A stretch of DNA of 64,000 nt from Thermothelomyces thermophilus ATCC 42464 (taxonomy: Eukaryota > Ascomycota > Sordariomycetes > Sordariales > Chaetomiaceae): NCBI RefSeq assembly GCF_000226095.1, contig NC_016473.1, positions 62,001-126,000 of the forward strand, written 5' to 3'. A program made the position numbers and the translations under genes. The notes beneath the pieces are model-generated. The model had not been told where the DNA came from. It ran no database searches and saw only the letters and a list, made by a program, of their open reading frames with translations. Below, one piece after another: positions 22,741 to 33,579 of the stretch (position 1 is the stretch's first letter; every line of letters begins with the position of its first letter).

Positions 22741-23297
22741 CCCCGGCTGCTCTTCACTTAATTACGATGTCTGATGAGTAATTTTTACCCCGTGACCAGG
22801 TATAACTAGGGAAGTCCTAACCCGAGTGTACAGGTTTTAGCTAGAATTAAGGCACTACAAACTGCCATTAAGCTAGGTAAGGGAAGCAGATAATATGTAA
22901 TACATATACTAGTTAAATGGCTTGCCTTAGTCTTTAACCTATGTTTAAGGTATCACCAATTTCCTAATTAGGGCATCACCAATTTCCTGAGGCGGTTGTT
23001 TTGAAAAGGTCGGCTGGTGGCACTGCCCAGAATGCGGGGATGCGTAGGTAATAACTAACTTCCTGGGCCCGACAGGGAGTGAAACTACAGCATGCGACCG
23101 CAGTAAGTTCCCTTTTATTAGTTAGTGCTCTCACTTTTTTTGACCGTACTGCGTAGTTCTTCGGAGCGGCCAGCTGGCAGAGGCGGCCCCACATCATTAT
23201 CAACACGTTGAGCCCCACCACTTCGCTCTCCAAATCGCCAACGCCATCGAAACAACGACCACGACGCGCACATATATCCTCAAAACCGGTCGCCGCC
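22741..23297. other. AT-rich spacer and SRP54 leader
   Basis: Very AT-rich to about 22990 with a short direct duplication: 'tcaccaatttcct' occurs at about 22952 and 22976. The last 130 bases are the GC-richer leader of SRP54. No gene seen. Confidence 0.55.
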
Positions 23298-24968
23298 ATG
23301 GTCCTCCAAGATCTCGGTCGCCGCATCAATGCGGCGGTCAGCGACCTGACGCGCGCCCCCAACCTTGATGAAAAAGCAAGTTTCTTTGCACTCTCGCGCC
23401 TCGAAGGGCACCCCACGTTTCGCTTGCCCGGTGCAGGGTGAAACAGACCCATGGCGCAGCGATGCTGACTCCGCGGGACCTGGCAGGCTTTCGATTCCAT
23501 GCTCAAGCAGATATGTTCCGCTCTTCTCGAAGCCGATGTCAACGTGCGCCTGGTTGGCCAGCTGCGCAAGTCGATCCGCTCGACCGTCAACTTCAAGGAG
23601 CTCCCGCCCGCCGTCAACAAGAAACGCCTCATTCAGAAGGCCGTCTTTGACGAGCTCGTCCGCCTCGTCGACCCCCATGCGGAACCCTTCAGGCCAAAGA
23701 AGGGCAAGTCCAACGTCATCATGTTCGTCGGCCTCCAGGGCGCCGGAAAGACAACTACCTGCACAAAGCTCGCTAGGTATTACCAGTCCCGTGGGTTCCG
23801 CGCCTGTCTGGTGTGCGCCGATACCTTCCGCGCCGGTGCCTTCGACCAGCTGAAGCAGAACGCGACCAAGGCCAAGATCCCCTACTACGGCAGCCTGACA
23901 GAGACCGACCCCGCCGTGGTCGCCCGGGATGGCGTTGAGAAGTTCAAGAAGGAGCGGTTCGAGGTCATCATTGTCGACACGTCCGGCCGCCACAGGCAAG
24001 AGAGCGCCCTGTTCCAGGAGATGGTGGACATCCAGGCGGCCATCAAGCCCGATGAGACTATCATGGTCCTAGACGCCTCGATCGGCCAGCAGGCCGAAGC
24101 CCAAGCCAAGGCGTTCAAGGAGGCCGCCGACTTCGGCGCCATCATCATCACCAAGACGGACGGCCACGCCGCGGGCGGCGGCGCCATCTCGGCCGTCGCC
24201 GCAACCCACACGCCCATCGTCTTCATCGGCACCGGCGAGCACATGCTGGACCTCGAGCGGTTCGTCCCGCGCAACTTCATCAGCAAGCTGCTGGGCATGG
24301 GCGACATGGCCGGCCTGGTGGAGCACGTCCAGAGCCTGAAGCTCGACCAGAAGGAGACCATCAAGCACATCAGCGAGGGCATCTTCACCATCCGCGACCT
24401 CCGCGACCAGCTGCAGAACATCATGAAGATGGGCCCGCTCAGCAAGATGGCCGGCATGATCCCCGGCATGAGCAACATGATGCAGGGCATGGACGACGAG
24501 GAGGGCTCGCTCAAGCTCAAGCGCATGATCTACATTTGCGACAGCATGACCGACAAGGAGCTCGACAGCGACGGCAAGATCTTTATCGAGCAGCCGACGC
24601 GCATGACGCGCGTCGCCCGGGGTTCCGGCACCACCGTCCGCGAGGTCGAGGACTTGCTGACGCAGCAGCGCATGATGGCCGGCATGGCCAAGAAGATGGG
24701 CGGCAACATGAAGAACATGCAGCGCGCCCAGAGCGCCATGGCCGGCGGCAACAAGGCCCAGCAGCTCGCCGCCATGCAGAAGCGCCTGCAGAGCATGGGC
24801 GCCGGCGCCGGCGCCGGCGGCATGCCTGACATGGCTAGCCTGATGAAGATGTTTGGCGGCGGCGGCGGCGCCGGCATGCCGGGCCTCGGGGGGATGGACA
24901 TCAACGCCATGATGAAGCAGATGGGTGGCATGATGGGTGGTCAGGGCGGCCGCGGCGGCCGGAGGTGA
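23298..24968 (+). CDS. SRP54: signal recognition particle 54 kDa GTPase subunit
   Basis: Two exons, 23298-23375 and 23487-24968, giving 519 residues. The 111-nt intron begins GCAAGT and ends GGCAG, a GC-AG intron; only this choice joins NLDEK to AFDSMLKQ as the family requires. N domain about residues 1-85; G domain about 95-300 with G1 [10 protein letters not shown], the [11 protein letters not shown] insertion-box segment, G3 DTSGRH and G4 [11 protein letters not shown]; then the Met-rich M domain (about 325 to the end), including [16 protein letters not shown] and a Gly/Met-rich tail ([15 protein letters not shown]). It binds signal sequences and 7S RNA and pairs with the SRP receptor for co-translational targeting to the ER. 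It is slightly longer than human SRP54 because of the Gly-Met tail. It is the only gene in its immediate surroundings, so no operon-like context applies. Confidence 0.97.
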
Positions 24969-25680
24969 CCCGACGCGTGAAGCGTTGCCATGTCTCAAAA
25001 GATGTGTGTCTACTTGGTGGACTCCCGGGATTGATTGCATTGTCTGGCGTTGGGGTTGTCGGCTGGTTTGCCAAATAATCATTATCCAAATTTTACGAAC
25101 AATCTGATCACGTTATTCTGCCCTGTGTCTCATCGATCTTTCCATCGTTCAGAGCATATCATCATCATCATCGGTATTGCTATTGTTGACGTGTCCCCGC
25201 TTTCCTTGCTCTCTCCTCCCGTTTTCTCTCTCTTGTTCTTTTTCTCCTATTTCATTTTTGTTTTGCTTTCTTCTCGACTCCTTTTCTCTTTCAAACTCCT
25301 ATTAATTAAAGCTCTTCTACCCTTTTCTCTACTTCATCTTATATATATTGCTGCTTTCTTCCTTAATTTCTTTGCCTATCCATCCTTGTTTCTACGTAAT
25401 TAATTACCTATCACATTCTTTTTATCAATCTTCCTATCATTCTTGCTATTGTAGGTGCTTAATATCATTCTTATCATTCCACTTATCATCTATCAACCCA
25501 TCTATCACGCCGTTCATCGTTCTTCCTATCGTCCCTCATATCCTCCCTCTATCATTATCTGGATAGGTAATCGCGATTTATTATCTTCCTTAACCTTAGC
25601 AGCGCAATCGTGGTCGTTATTGATCAAAATTGGCATTACTACTGGCATGACACTTGACATCAACCCATGTTAGTCAGGGC
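24969..25680 (+). other. pyrimidine-rich 3' flank of SRP54
   Basis: From about 25100 to 25570 the plus strand is dominated by C and T, with repeated TATCATTCTT and CTATCATT-like words and very little G. No gene. It may be the 3' UTR/terminator region of SRP54 or simply a low-complexity spacer. Confidence 0.5.
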
Positions 25681-27097
25681 ACCGTTGATGTGAGCAAACG
25701 ATAACAGATCGCAAAGGCGGTTAGCATCATTCTTTTCGGAGATTTGGGGGATTCGCTGCTCTCCAATGTTCCCCGAAATCGTGGAAATGACACAAAACCA
25801 CTTGGGCAGAGCAAGAACCGCTACGCAGCGCGCTACCGCATAATATCTGCTGCGTCCTCTCTGAATTCAGGCTGAAACCACGCTCAATGCTTGTTTAGCA
25901 TGGTACCGGCCGCAAAGAAAGGACAGGCACCGGTGATAAGCACATGCTTGTCGAGGGTCAGCATGTGGAGAGGCGAGAAGACGAGGCCAAGGTGCTCGAG
26001 CATTACCGCAATCCCGTCGCTTTGGTTGATAATAAGGTTAGCGTGACGGAGAGGGGTTCGATAGTCGACATTTTAGCGTGCGGGGACAGCTCTGGTCGTG
26101 GGACAGTGATGTCCAAAACAGCCGCCTTATTAATATACGTCTCGGTGGCCGTCATGTTGAGTACGGCGTCGAACATGTACCACGCAGCCTCTGCTACTCC
26201 GCATCGTCAGTGATGCCGGCACATGTAAAAGACGCTCTTCCAAGGTCTTGAGTCCGAGATTGTCCCGCACATTCGGAGCCATCGGAAACCCCTTGGTCAG
26301 GTAAGGCTTACTCAGGGCAAATGTGTCGCCGACAAAGCACGTCAGTTGCTCGGATTCCAGGCCCACGCGGAGCACGCCCGCCTAGTCGACCCGAACGTTC
26401 CCGTAGACAAGATTGGCCAGAAGTACTTGAAAGAAAAAGCCGGCGGGGCCCCGGAAGGTAAAAAATTGTTGCCGGCCGCCGCGTCCTCGCGGGAGATGGT
26501 CACTCTAGACCAAAGACAGTTAGTGGATGGAGCTCCACCTTAGTGGTGGTGCAGGGTTGTCGGACCCGTCGATGAAGTACACTAGAGACGGAAGCGGTGA
26601 GATAGAACTGCTTGACGAAACCGCGGCCGCATTTGATGGTGCAATTAGGTGGGGGTATAGTGGCGGTATCGGAGAGGGAGGAGGATCGAAACAGCTCCTA
26701 GGAAGCTTTCAGCTGGCGTGGGGAGTTTCTGAGACAACCGACGTGGATAAGTGCCTGTCACAACAGGACTACTCGAGGGTAAAGCAACTGAACTCAAGTT
26801 TGCCTCGAGTTGTGTTGTGAAGCCTGCTTCCAACTTCGGAGCGGCAGCTCCGGTGTGCATCGTGATAGATCCCAGAGCTTACACAACAAGCCCGCGTCAT
26901 GCCCCCATATCTCGGACTGACTGTCTCAACCACTGCACCGATGGGAAAAGCCACTAACCAGCAAAACTCCCAACTTCTCTCCAAAGTCGCCTAAAAATCA
27001 GTGACCGTGGCAGTTAACCACTTCCCAAGGTCGAGCCGGCCAGTCCGCATTCCATTTACAAGAGGGGAATTCCCAAATTGTAATGATCATCTGCTTA
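25681..27097. other. eroded region, possible gene relics
   Basis: No intact gene. Short frames with coding-like composition occur on both strands (for example minus-strand 26375-26130, which reads LTCFVGDTFALSKPYLTKG, and plus-strand 25944-26213), but stops interrupt each within 100 codons and I cannot assign a family or a consistent exon chain. A decayed host gene is possible. Confidence 0.35.
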
Positions 27098-27196
27098 GTC
27101 ACTTTGGCGGAGTGGTTAACGCGCTGCCCTGCTAATAAATTATTAGCCTGCTAGGCAGTTCCCTCGGGAGCGTAGGTTCGAATCCTACAGGTGACG
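27098..27196 (+). tRNA. tRNA-Ser (anticodon GCT) with an intron
   Basis: The acceptor stem pairs 27098-27104 (GTCACTT) with 27189-27195 (AGGTGAC), followed by discriminator G. D-arm sequence GGCGGAGTGGTTAACGC. The anticodon stem is CTGCC/GGCAG, with the anticodon GCT at 27131-27133. An 18-nt AT-rich intron (about 27135-27152) sits one base after the anticodon, the canonical position. There is a long variable arm (TTCCCTCGGGAGC), as in class II tRNA-Ser. T-arm GTAGGTTCGAATCCTAC gives a perfect B box. It decodes AGC/AGU serine codons. The secondary structure was folded by eye. Confidence 0.93.
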
Positions 27197-27209
27197 CGGA
27201 CCTCTTTGA

Positions 27210-27215
27210 TTTTTT
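27210..27215 (+). terminator. RNA polymerase III terminator (T6)
   Basis: Run of six T residues 14 bases after the tRNA-Ser discriminator base, as expected for Pol III termination. Confidence 0.75.
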
Positions 27216-27216
27216 G

Positions 27217-28975
27217 AACCTTGAGCCTGCACCGAGACGTTCGGCGTAAGGATTTACTACCTGCGATAGATAACGAGGAGCTCTATAATTAATTAGTATA
27301 TTTGCTGCGTATATAGTAGGATTGAGTTATAGTTATATAGACAAGTATACGATATGTCTATTTCACGTAATATTATACGTGTTGAGCCCCATAGTCCTGA
27401 TGAAGCTTTGCTTTATACCTACTGTGGGGCTCGAAGAGGGGCGCAAAATACTAGTATAGGCTTGCCCCAATCCAAAAATCTTTGCTCTGCCTTATGTTGG
27501 TGCGTTTGCCAGAAACTGGTCGCCGCCCGCTAAGAATGCGCACAATGCCCGGTAATTAGTGCCTTAAGTATTCTGCGACCTATCTGTCATCTCGGTGTTT
27601 CGGCTGAATGGTCTGGCATAATCAGTTCTTAAGTCAAGGTATACATGTTTTGCAAACCTAGCTTCCGAGTTGTATGCGAAAAGGTCTGGGTAGTAGTGCA
27701 CCGACGCTGTTGTGGACTGCGGGTCCGCAGCACTACGGAGGTGGTTTGCTGTGATGAAAGCACCTCGTAGTTGATTCTCTGGTAAGAGGGTGAGGAGGGC
27801 AACCAGAGCAGTAGCAACCCTAACCCTAATTAGACATCTTGAGAGAATCTGCCCAGGCAGGAACAAGAGCGCCCAATATCTGAAGGTCTCCAAGTGCTCA
27901 TAGTTAAGCCCGCCCTCCTTCAGCTTGTTTCAAACATGGTCATGGGAGAGGTCAATTGATAATGAAAATCTCGTGAACGCGGCTGATCGCTCGGATGTCG
28001 TGGCCGTCCGCGTTCGAGCTGCCCAACGTCTTTATTTTGCACAATTGTGCGTTACGCACGTTCTTGCATCAGTCTTGTTTAGCAATCTCATGCATTGCGG
28101 ATCTGTGAAGCCTGATTGATGGGCTGCTCTGGGAGAGCGACGGCCTACGTGGCGGCATGCCTGTCAACCCAGGCGAGAAGCGCGGCTACTCGGTCCTCAC
28201 TGAATTCTTCATTGGGCTTGGCGTCGGGCGATGGGCCACTGCGGGCCCAACGAGATCCAGTGCTGGGAAAGAGCGCGAGCCACGTGTAGAGGGAGCTCAC
28301 ATGCCTCCTTGCCCCTTCCAGATCGCGCGGTGCAGACTACGGGCGACTTCCAGCTTTGTCGAACCGCCCTGCCCAATGACTGGCTCGCAGGGCGAATTGT
28401 AGGCGGGGCAATGTCCGATTGGGAAACCGCCGGCCACATCGCTCCTCTTGAGTCACAATCCTGCCACCCACTGCTATCGGTAGTCTCCGCTGATCTCTTT
28501 CCCGGAATTTGGCCCATCGCTCGCGCCATGGGATCTCGAGCGTTTGACAGCTCACCACAGCAACGCAATGCCTCTTGCTGGATTCTCGGTACTATCCGGC
28601 AAACTCGAGACCCAGCCACCTGCGGCCGGGCTTGGCGAATTGAGCCATTCAGGGCGGCCATTGAGGCCCAACCGAGGACGAATGGCGAGGCGGGCACAAT
28701 CGCTGTCAGACGCATCGGACTGGCAGTTCCAGTGAGTGCCATTGCAGCGAGCGGCAGGGATGCCAGCTCACAGGCGCAGATGCCGGGACACCCGTTGACC
28801 GAGGGGTAGAAATATGCCCTCTGTCTCGGGTCCTCGATGGAGTTGATCCAGAGACCATTGCAGCATCACTGCAATGAGATATCTGTGCAACCTCAGCGTT
28901 TACATCACGGTCGAAGCCGCCACCCTCATCGGACTCACCTTTGTCGCTGCCACTTCATACCTCTACCACTCCGTC
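27217..28975. other. intergenic, AT-rich then GC-rich
   Basis: 27280-27480 is AT-rich with a 12-bp inverted repeat (27384-27395 with 27421-27432). A short telomere-like CCCTAACCCTAA lies near 27823. From 28100 to 28870 the sequence is GC-richer; opposing frames of 177 and 192 codons there show no motif and are most likely the promoter/leader region of the BTB gene. Confidence 0.45.
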
Positions 28976-31776
28976 ATGGCGAGGAAAAAGAAGACGGGTG
29001 CCGCCAAGCCCCCCCAGTCGACTGGTTCCACACCCGCAGCACCCACAGCAGCGGCCGCGTCAAAAGGTGCCGATGCCAAAGGCTTTGCCCAGGCAAAGCC
29101 GGCCGCCGGTGCGGCTCCCGTGATGAAGCAAGCCGATTCCAGACCGGAAAACTCGTAAGTCATGCCCGGCGTATATCCGCGGTCGACACCATGTAACTAG
29201 CTAACCGCTGTCGTCCTGCCACCAGGCCCTACGGAAGCCCCTCCTGCACCATCCCCTTCGCCAGCCCGCTCACAGTGCCGTTGGAGATCCTTAAGAAGAG
29301 CCCCAAGCTGCATGCGGCCTACGAGCTCCGGCTGCCGGAGCTCCCGGCTATCCCCGAGGGCGTCGGCCACGTGCTTGTCCACTACCTTCACACCGGCACC
29401 TACGAGTCCCTCAAGCCGAAGCCGACCGACGCCATGTCCAAGCAGATCTGTGAGCTCAAGACGAGCATACAGACGTACGCCGCCGCGAGGACATACGACC
29501 TCCCGGAGCTCATGCGCCTGGCCGAAGCCAAGATCGAGAAATACGGCAAGGGCCTTCCTCTTCCCGCCCTGCTCGAAGTGGCTCGGGATGCCTACCCAAA
29601 CTTGACCGAGGGGGACGCTTGGTTTCTCAACTATCTCAGGTCGCGCATCCGCCCCCACCTGAAGGACCCAAAGTCGCTGATGGGGTCCAACCTGCTGGAC
29701 CAAATCAGCGGCATTCTCTCGCCCAACAGGGTCCTTCTTAGAACGGTGCTCGAGCTCTTCTGCGAGCGGATCGTTGTTCGGCCAGAAGCCACCACCCCTC
29801 CAGCGGCCAGCACTATCGCCAGCCCCGTCACCAGCCCGGGCACCTCCAGGCCTGTGTCGCCTCACCCTCCTGCCTCTTCCATGTCGCTGCTCGAGATGAG
29901 GTCGAGATCCGTCGTCCGAGAGGAATACACGCCTGCTCGGAAACCCCAAAAGGCGACGCCCTGGCCGTCGCCCGACAACATGTCGGAGGCGTCATGGGCG
30001 AGGTCCATGTCCCCTGACCCTGTGCTCCCGGAGACAGTCCCGCCAAAGTTTGAGGCCAATCCGGTTGCGGACGCGAAGCCCCCGGTTACGCCGTTCCTGG
30101 AGCTTGGCCCTGTCATTCGCGACGCCGTGCCCTCGCCGGGCCCATCGATCAAGTCCAAGGCTGAAGAAGGTGAACCCGAACCTCAGCCCGCCCCCGAGTC
30201 AGAAGTCAAGGGTGCCATTGAGCCCAAAGCCAAGGCTACTGAACCGAAGGTGGAGGATGCAGAACAGGAGGTCAAGTCCGTTGAACCGGAGGTCAAGGCT
30301 GCTGAGCCGGAGGTCAAGGCTGCTGAGCCGGAGGTCAAGGCTGCTGAGCCTGAGGTCAAGGCTGCTGAACCTGAGATCAAGGCTGCTGAACCTGAGATCA
30401 AGGCTGCTGAGCCGGAGGTCAAGCCTGCTGAGCCGGAGGTCGAAGCCACTGAACCGGAGGCCAAGCCCGTCCCTGAGCCCGAGGTCAGCATCGCCATCGA
30501 GCCCGAACCCAAGGCCGAGCTTGAGGTCGAGCTGCCTGCCGAACCTAAGGCTGAGCCTTCTATTGTCCCCCCCGTCGACGCCCTACCCAAGCGTGCAGTC
30601 GAGGTCCCCACCGAGGGGCCTGTCGAGACCGAGGCGACGACCGCTGTTGAACCAGAAGCCAAGAAGGTGGAGGACATTTCCGAGCCGGCGGCCTCGATCG
30701 CTCAGAGGGAGCGGAAGGATTCCGGCAAGGGAATCGATTTGGAACCCCTTCCGAAGGAGCTCGACTCTTCTCCCGAGCACGTGTCCGAGCTCGAGCCTGA
30801 TTCCAAGCGTCAGCCTCACATTAGGCCGCAAGTGCTTCGGGAAGCAGACTCGGGATTCTGGGAAGGACCCGATGTTGAACCCGGCAAGGAACCCGCTCCC
30901 TCCATCGTCGAACTTGAGGAGTCCGTGGCCGAGCCTGCCCCGAAGGTTGCACACGAGTTGGAAGCCATTGCCGGGCCCAAGGACGGCCCGGGCGTGGAGA
31001 TTCGTGACTTTGCCAACGCTGATGCGACTGTCGAAAGCGAGTCTGACAAGCGCGCTGAGACGGAAACCGATGCAACGAAGGAAGCCGTTCTGGACTCCCA
31101 GCCGACACAAGTCAATTCCGAGGCGGTCGCCAACATTCTGCCCAAAGAGCTCGAGTCCCAGCCCGAGCCGGAACCCCTGCCGACCAGGTCGACCGAGGCA
31201 GCACCGGAACAGTCTGCCGATGCAGCAACCCTTGTGTCCGAGATTGGCTCAGCCCGAGAAGTGCCAGAGACGGCCGAGAGAAAGGAAGTTAAGGCCCAGC
31301 CGGAGACAGAGAAGGTAGAGCCGGTTCCGAGGGGTCCAGAACAAGAGTCATTGCTAACCATTCGGCAGGTACAAAAGGAGACCGTCGAGCTTCAAGAGGT
31401 GGCGAAATCGGAGCCCGAGCCCGAGCCCCAGACGGACTCGTCGGAGCCTGTCCATCTTCCCGACGTTGCTGAGTCCGCTGGGTCCGTTGAGACCAAAGCG
31501 GCTCAGCCCGGCGTCGAGTCGGAGCCGGAGCCCTCTGGGAAGCCCGAGGTTCAAGACGCCAACAGTGACTCCGCCGTCCACGCCCCCAGCGGTGATGCTG
31601 GTGCCGTCGAACCCGCGGTTACTCTCGGTGCAAAGCCTGCGACAGAGCAGGAGGGTGCAAAGACTGAAGCCGACGGGGCTGGTAGCCAGCCCTGCAGCGC
31701 TCAGGTGAGGCAGCGGAGCTGGAAGAGGCGGTTCCTGAGCCTCCGGTACCCGGTCCTCTTCGGCCGGGGCATGTGA
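28976..31776 (+). CDS. BTB/POZ-like protein with a long PEP-repeat tail
   Basis: Two exons, 28976-29154 and 29226-31776; the 71-nt GT-AG intron splits a Ser codon and gives 909 residues. The start MARKKKTG was preferred; an in-frame ATG at 28874 would add 34 residues with a hydrophobic stretch. After a low-complexity Ala/Pro leader comes a degenerate BTB-like region (about residues 60-210): FASPLTVPLEILKKSPKL, VGHVLVHYLHTGTYESL, TYAAARTYDLPELMRLAE and ARDAYPNLTEGDAWF. The rest, about 650 residues, is acidic and disordered, with repeated EPEVKAA units (about 410-475) and many Pro-Glu-Pro motifs. The final 25 residues are basic (RQRSWKRRFLSLRYP). BTB proteins commonly serve in protein-protein contacts or as cullin-3 adaptors; no partner is evident. 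A late intron near 31705 (CAG|GTGAGG) could alter the C-terminus. Confidence 0.72.
30268..30459 (+). repeat. 21-nt tandem repeat inside the BTB gene
   Basis: Nine or so copies of a 21-nt unit (consensus gaggtcaaggctgctgagcc) encode EVKAAEP. Copies in the middle are nearly identical at DNA level, while the outer ones diverge, the pattern expected of recent expansion by slippage or unequal exchange. Confidence 0.9.
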
Positions 31777-33579
31777 CTAGCTCGGCCCACGTCCGCGGTG
31801 TCTCGAGTTAGTGTGTCGGCACTGACAGGCGGTGTCAAGGGCAACAAGGTTCTCACCATGACGACTCCTACGGCACACGACCCCCAAATGCAAGAACCCT
31901 GTACAGTCTCCTTTGTCGGCACGAGTCATGATTCTCCTTCGTCTCGGTCTTCTTCTTCTTCTTCTTCTTCTTCGATTTCTTCGCCTCCGGCTTTGTCTTC
32001 TTCGGCCCCACTCGTTTCTGGCCTCTCGCTCGGACTTGCACTGGCTTTCACTTCATCTGGCTGTTCTTCTTCATCGGCTTCGGGTTGCGACGGCACGGCA
32101 TTAGATTGGGCATTGCTGGGCTCGCTGATGTTTCAACTCTACTTTTTCACCACCGTGGTCTGGCAAGAGCTCCGGGGCTTCTTCGCTGGCCGGCGGGTGG
32201 GCAACGTCTTCCGGTCTTGGGTTTGGGTTTGGGCTTGCATTCGGAACTGGCATGGGAAATGGATTCGCAATGGGAACTGGAATTGGGGCAGATCGTCAAT
32301 CGCTATTAGGCCGTGGGCTCGGAGGCATGGGAACACGGCATCATCGTTTCGGAGACTGGGCTAGATTGCACACTTTGTAGCAACGTGATGTCCCGGTAGC
32401 ATTTCATAGGACAATATTGGGGGGCCTTTTTTTTGGCTTAGGCTGCGATTTCCTGTAATAGTGAAGTGGCAATGATGGGATAACGTCAGCTATCTACCTA
32501 CTGAATGTTGTTGATTATCATACGATGTGAAGTTGAATCTTGAGCCGCCCCTCCTTTGGTATAATTAATCATGTCCCGGCTTTGCACGCCCTCCCCCCCT
32601 TGCGCCGGACTCGGTATGATCAACTGAATAATGCCAGTCAAAGGGACATGTGAGAAGAATGAGAATTTGACTAGTTAAATATATTTCGCATCGCTTGGGC
32701 CCATCGATACCGACACAAGAGAGCCATTGTACCCTCCCAACGGTAGGTAGGTAGGGAGATGACTACCTTGACGCTAAATTTTCTTTTTCTCATGGTGGCC
32801 CCATACTAAGTACGGGTGGGTTGATTTGTACTACGGATCCGTACACTGTATGGGGTGATATGGGAGGTACGGAGCTGCGTAGGTACACTTACGGGACTAC
32901 TCAGCTTTGCTCTCGTGTGGTCTCGCGAAGACAATCTGCTGGGAAACCCCTTAGCGGGTCGGCGCTCATTGGCCGGACTTGGCAGTTTGTTCTCGATCTG
33001 GTGTTTCAGGTTTCGCAGACTTGGGCCGGCGGCCAATGGAACAGCCAAGACCAGGGCCCCTTGCCCACCCCCCTTGACATCACTCCCGCGTGCGACCGCC
33101 GCAACCGAAATCAACCAGAGCCAAGCGACCTGAGCTAGAACACTTGGGCCGAGAAAATGTAGGGTATTTCACTGGTTGCTGCTAGGAGCCGGCTGAGACT
33201 CGGCTACCCGAGAGGGCCGCGTAGGATTCCAGTGTGACGACCCGCAAGATCTTACTTGAATAGCGTAATTACTTGCTCTTACGGAGTACAGTAGCGCATC
33301 TTCGGCTGTGCACGGAGGTAATTATGTGTATGATTCAGGGAGGACCGGGGAAGGGGCACATAGGAAACTCTTTTTTTCGGCTCTGATCACGCCGTCGAAA
33401 TTTAATCCGCTCTTCTCCCCGTGGTTGCTGTTAATTAAGCGCCCATTTTCGCCCTGGACCACACAGCAAAGCGAGTCAGTCCTTGTAGAAGACCGACACA
33501 TCGCCAAAGCAGAGAGACTCTCGGTGTTTCCCTTTGACTTCCTTAGCGGCGAAGCTTGCCGGAACCAGCCCTGCCGGGC
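31777..33579. other. intergenic with a minus-strand coding-like segment
   Basis: From 32292 to 31926 the minus strand reads as coding-like sequence in two frames in succession: first APIPVPIANPFPMPVPNASP...EEAPELLPDHGGEKVE, then, after a one-base shift near 32125, SNAVPSQPEADEEEQPDE...EEEDRDEGES with a stop at 31926. No intron of usable length joins them. The TTC microsatellite (31949-31973) encodes the Glu run. 32400-33579 holds nothing I can support apart from the motifs AGGTAGGTA (32746) and TACGGAGTA (33280). Confidence 0.4.

Noticed and set aside
24069-25082. 337-codon minus-strand frame opposite SRP54
   Set aside because: His/Ala/Leu-biased shadow of the SRP54 exon.
28209-28809. Opposing frames of 177 and 192 codons upstream of the BTB-like gene
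   Set aside because: Mutually exclusive readings of the same DNA with no motif; better explained as promoter and leader.
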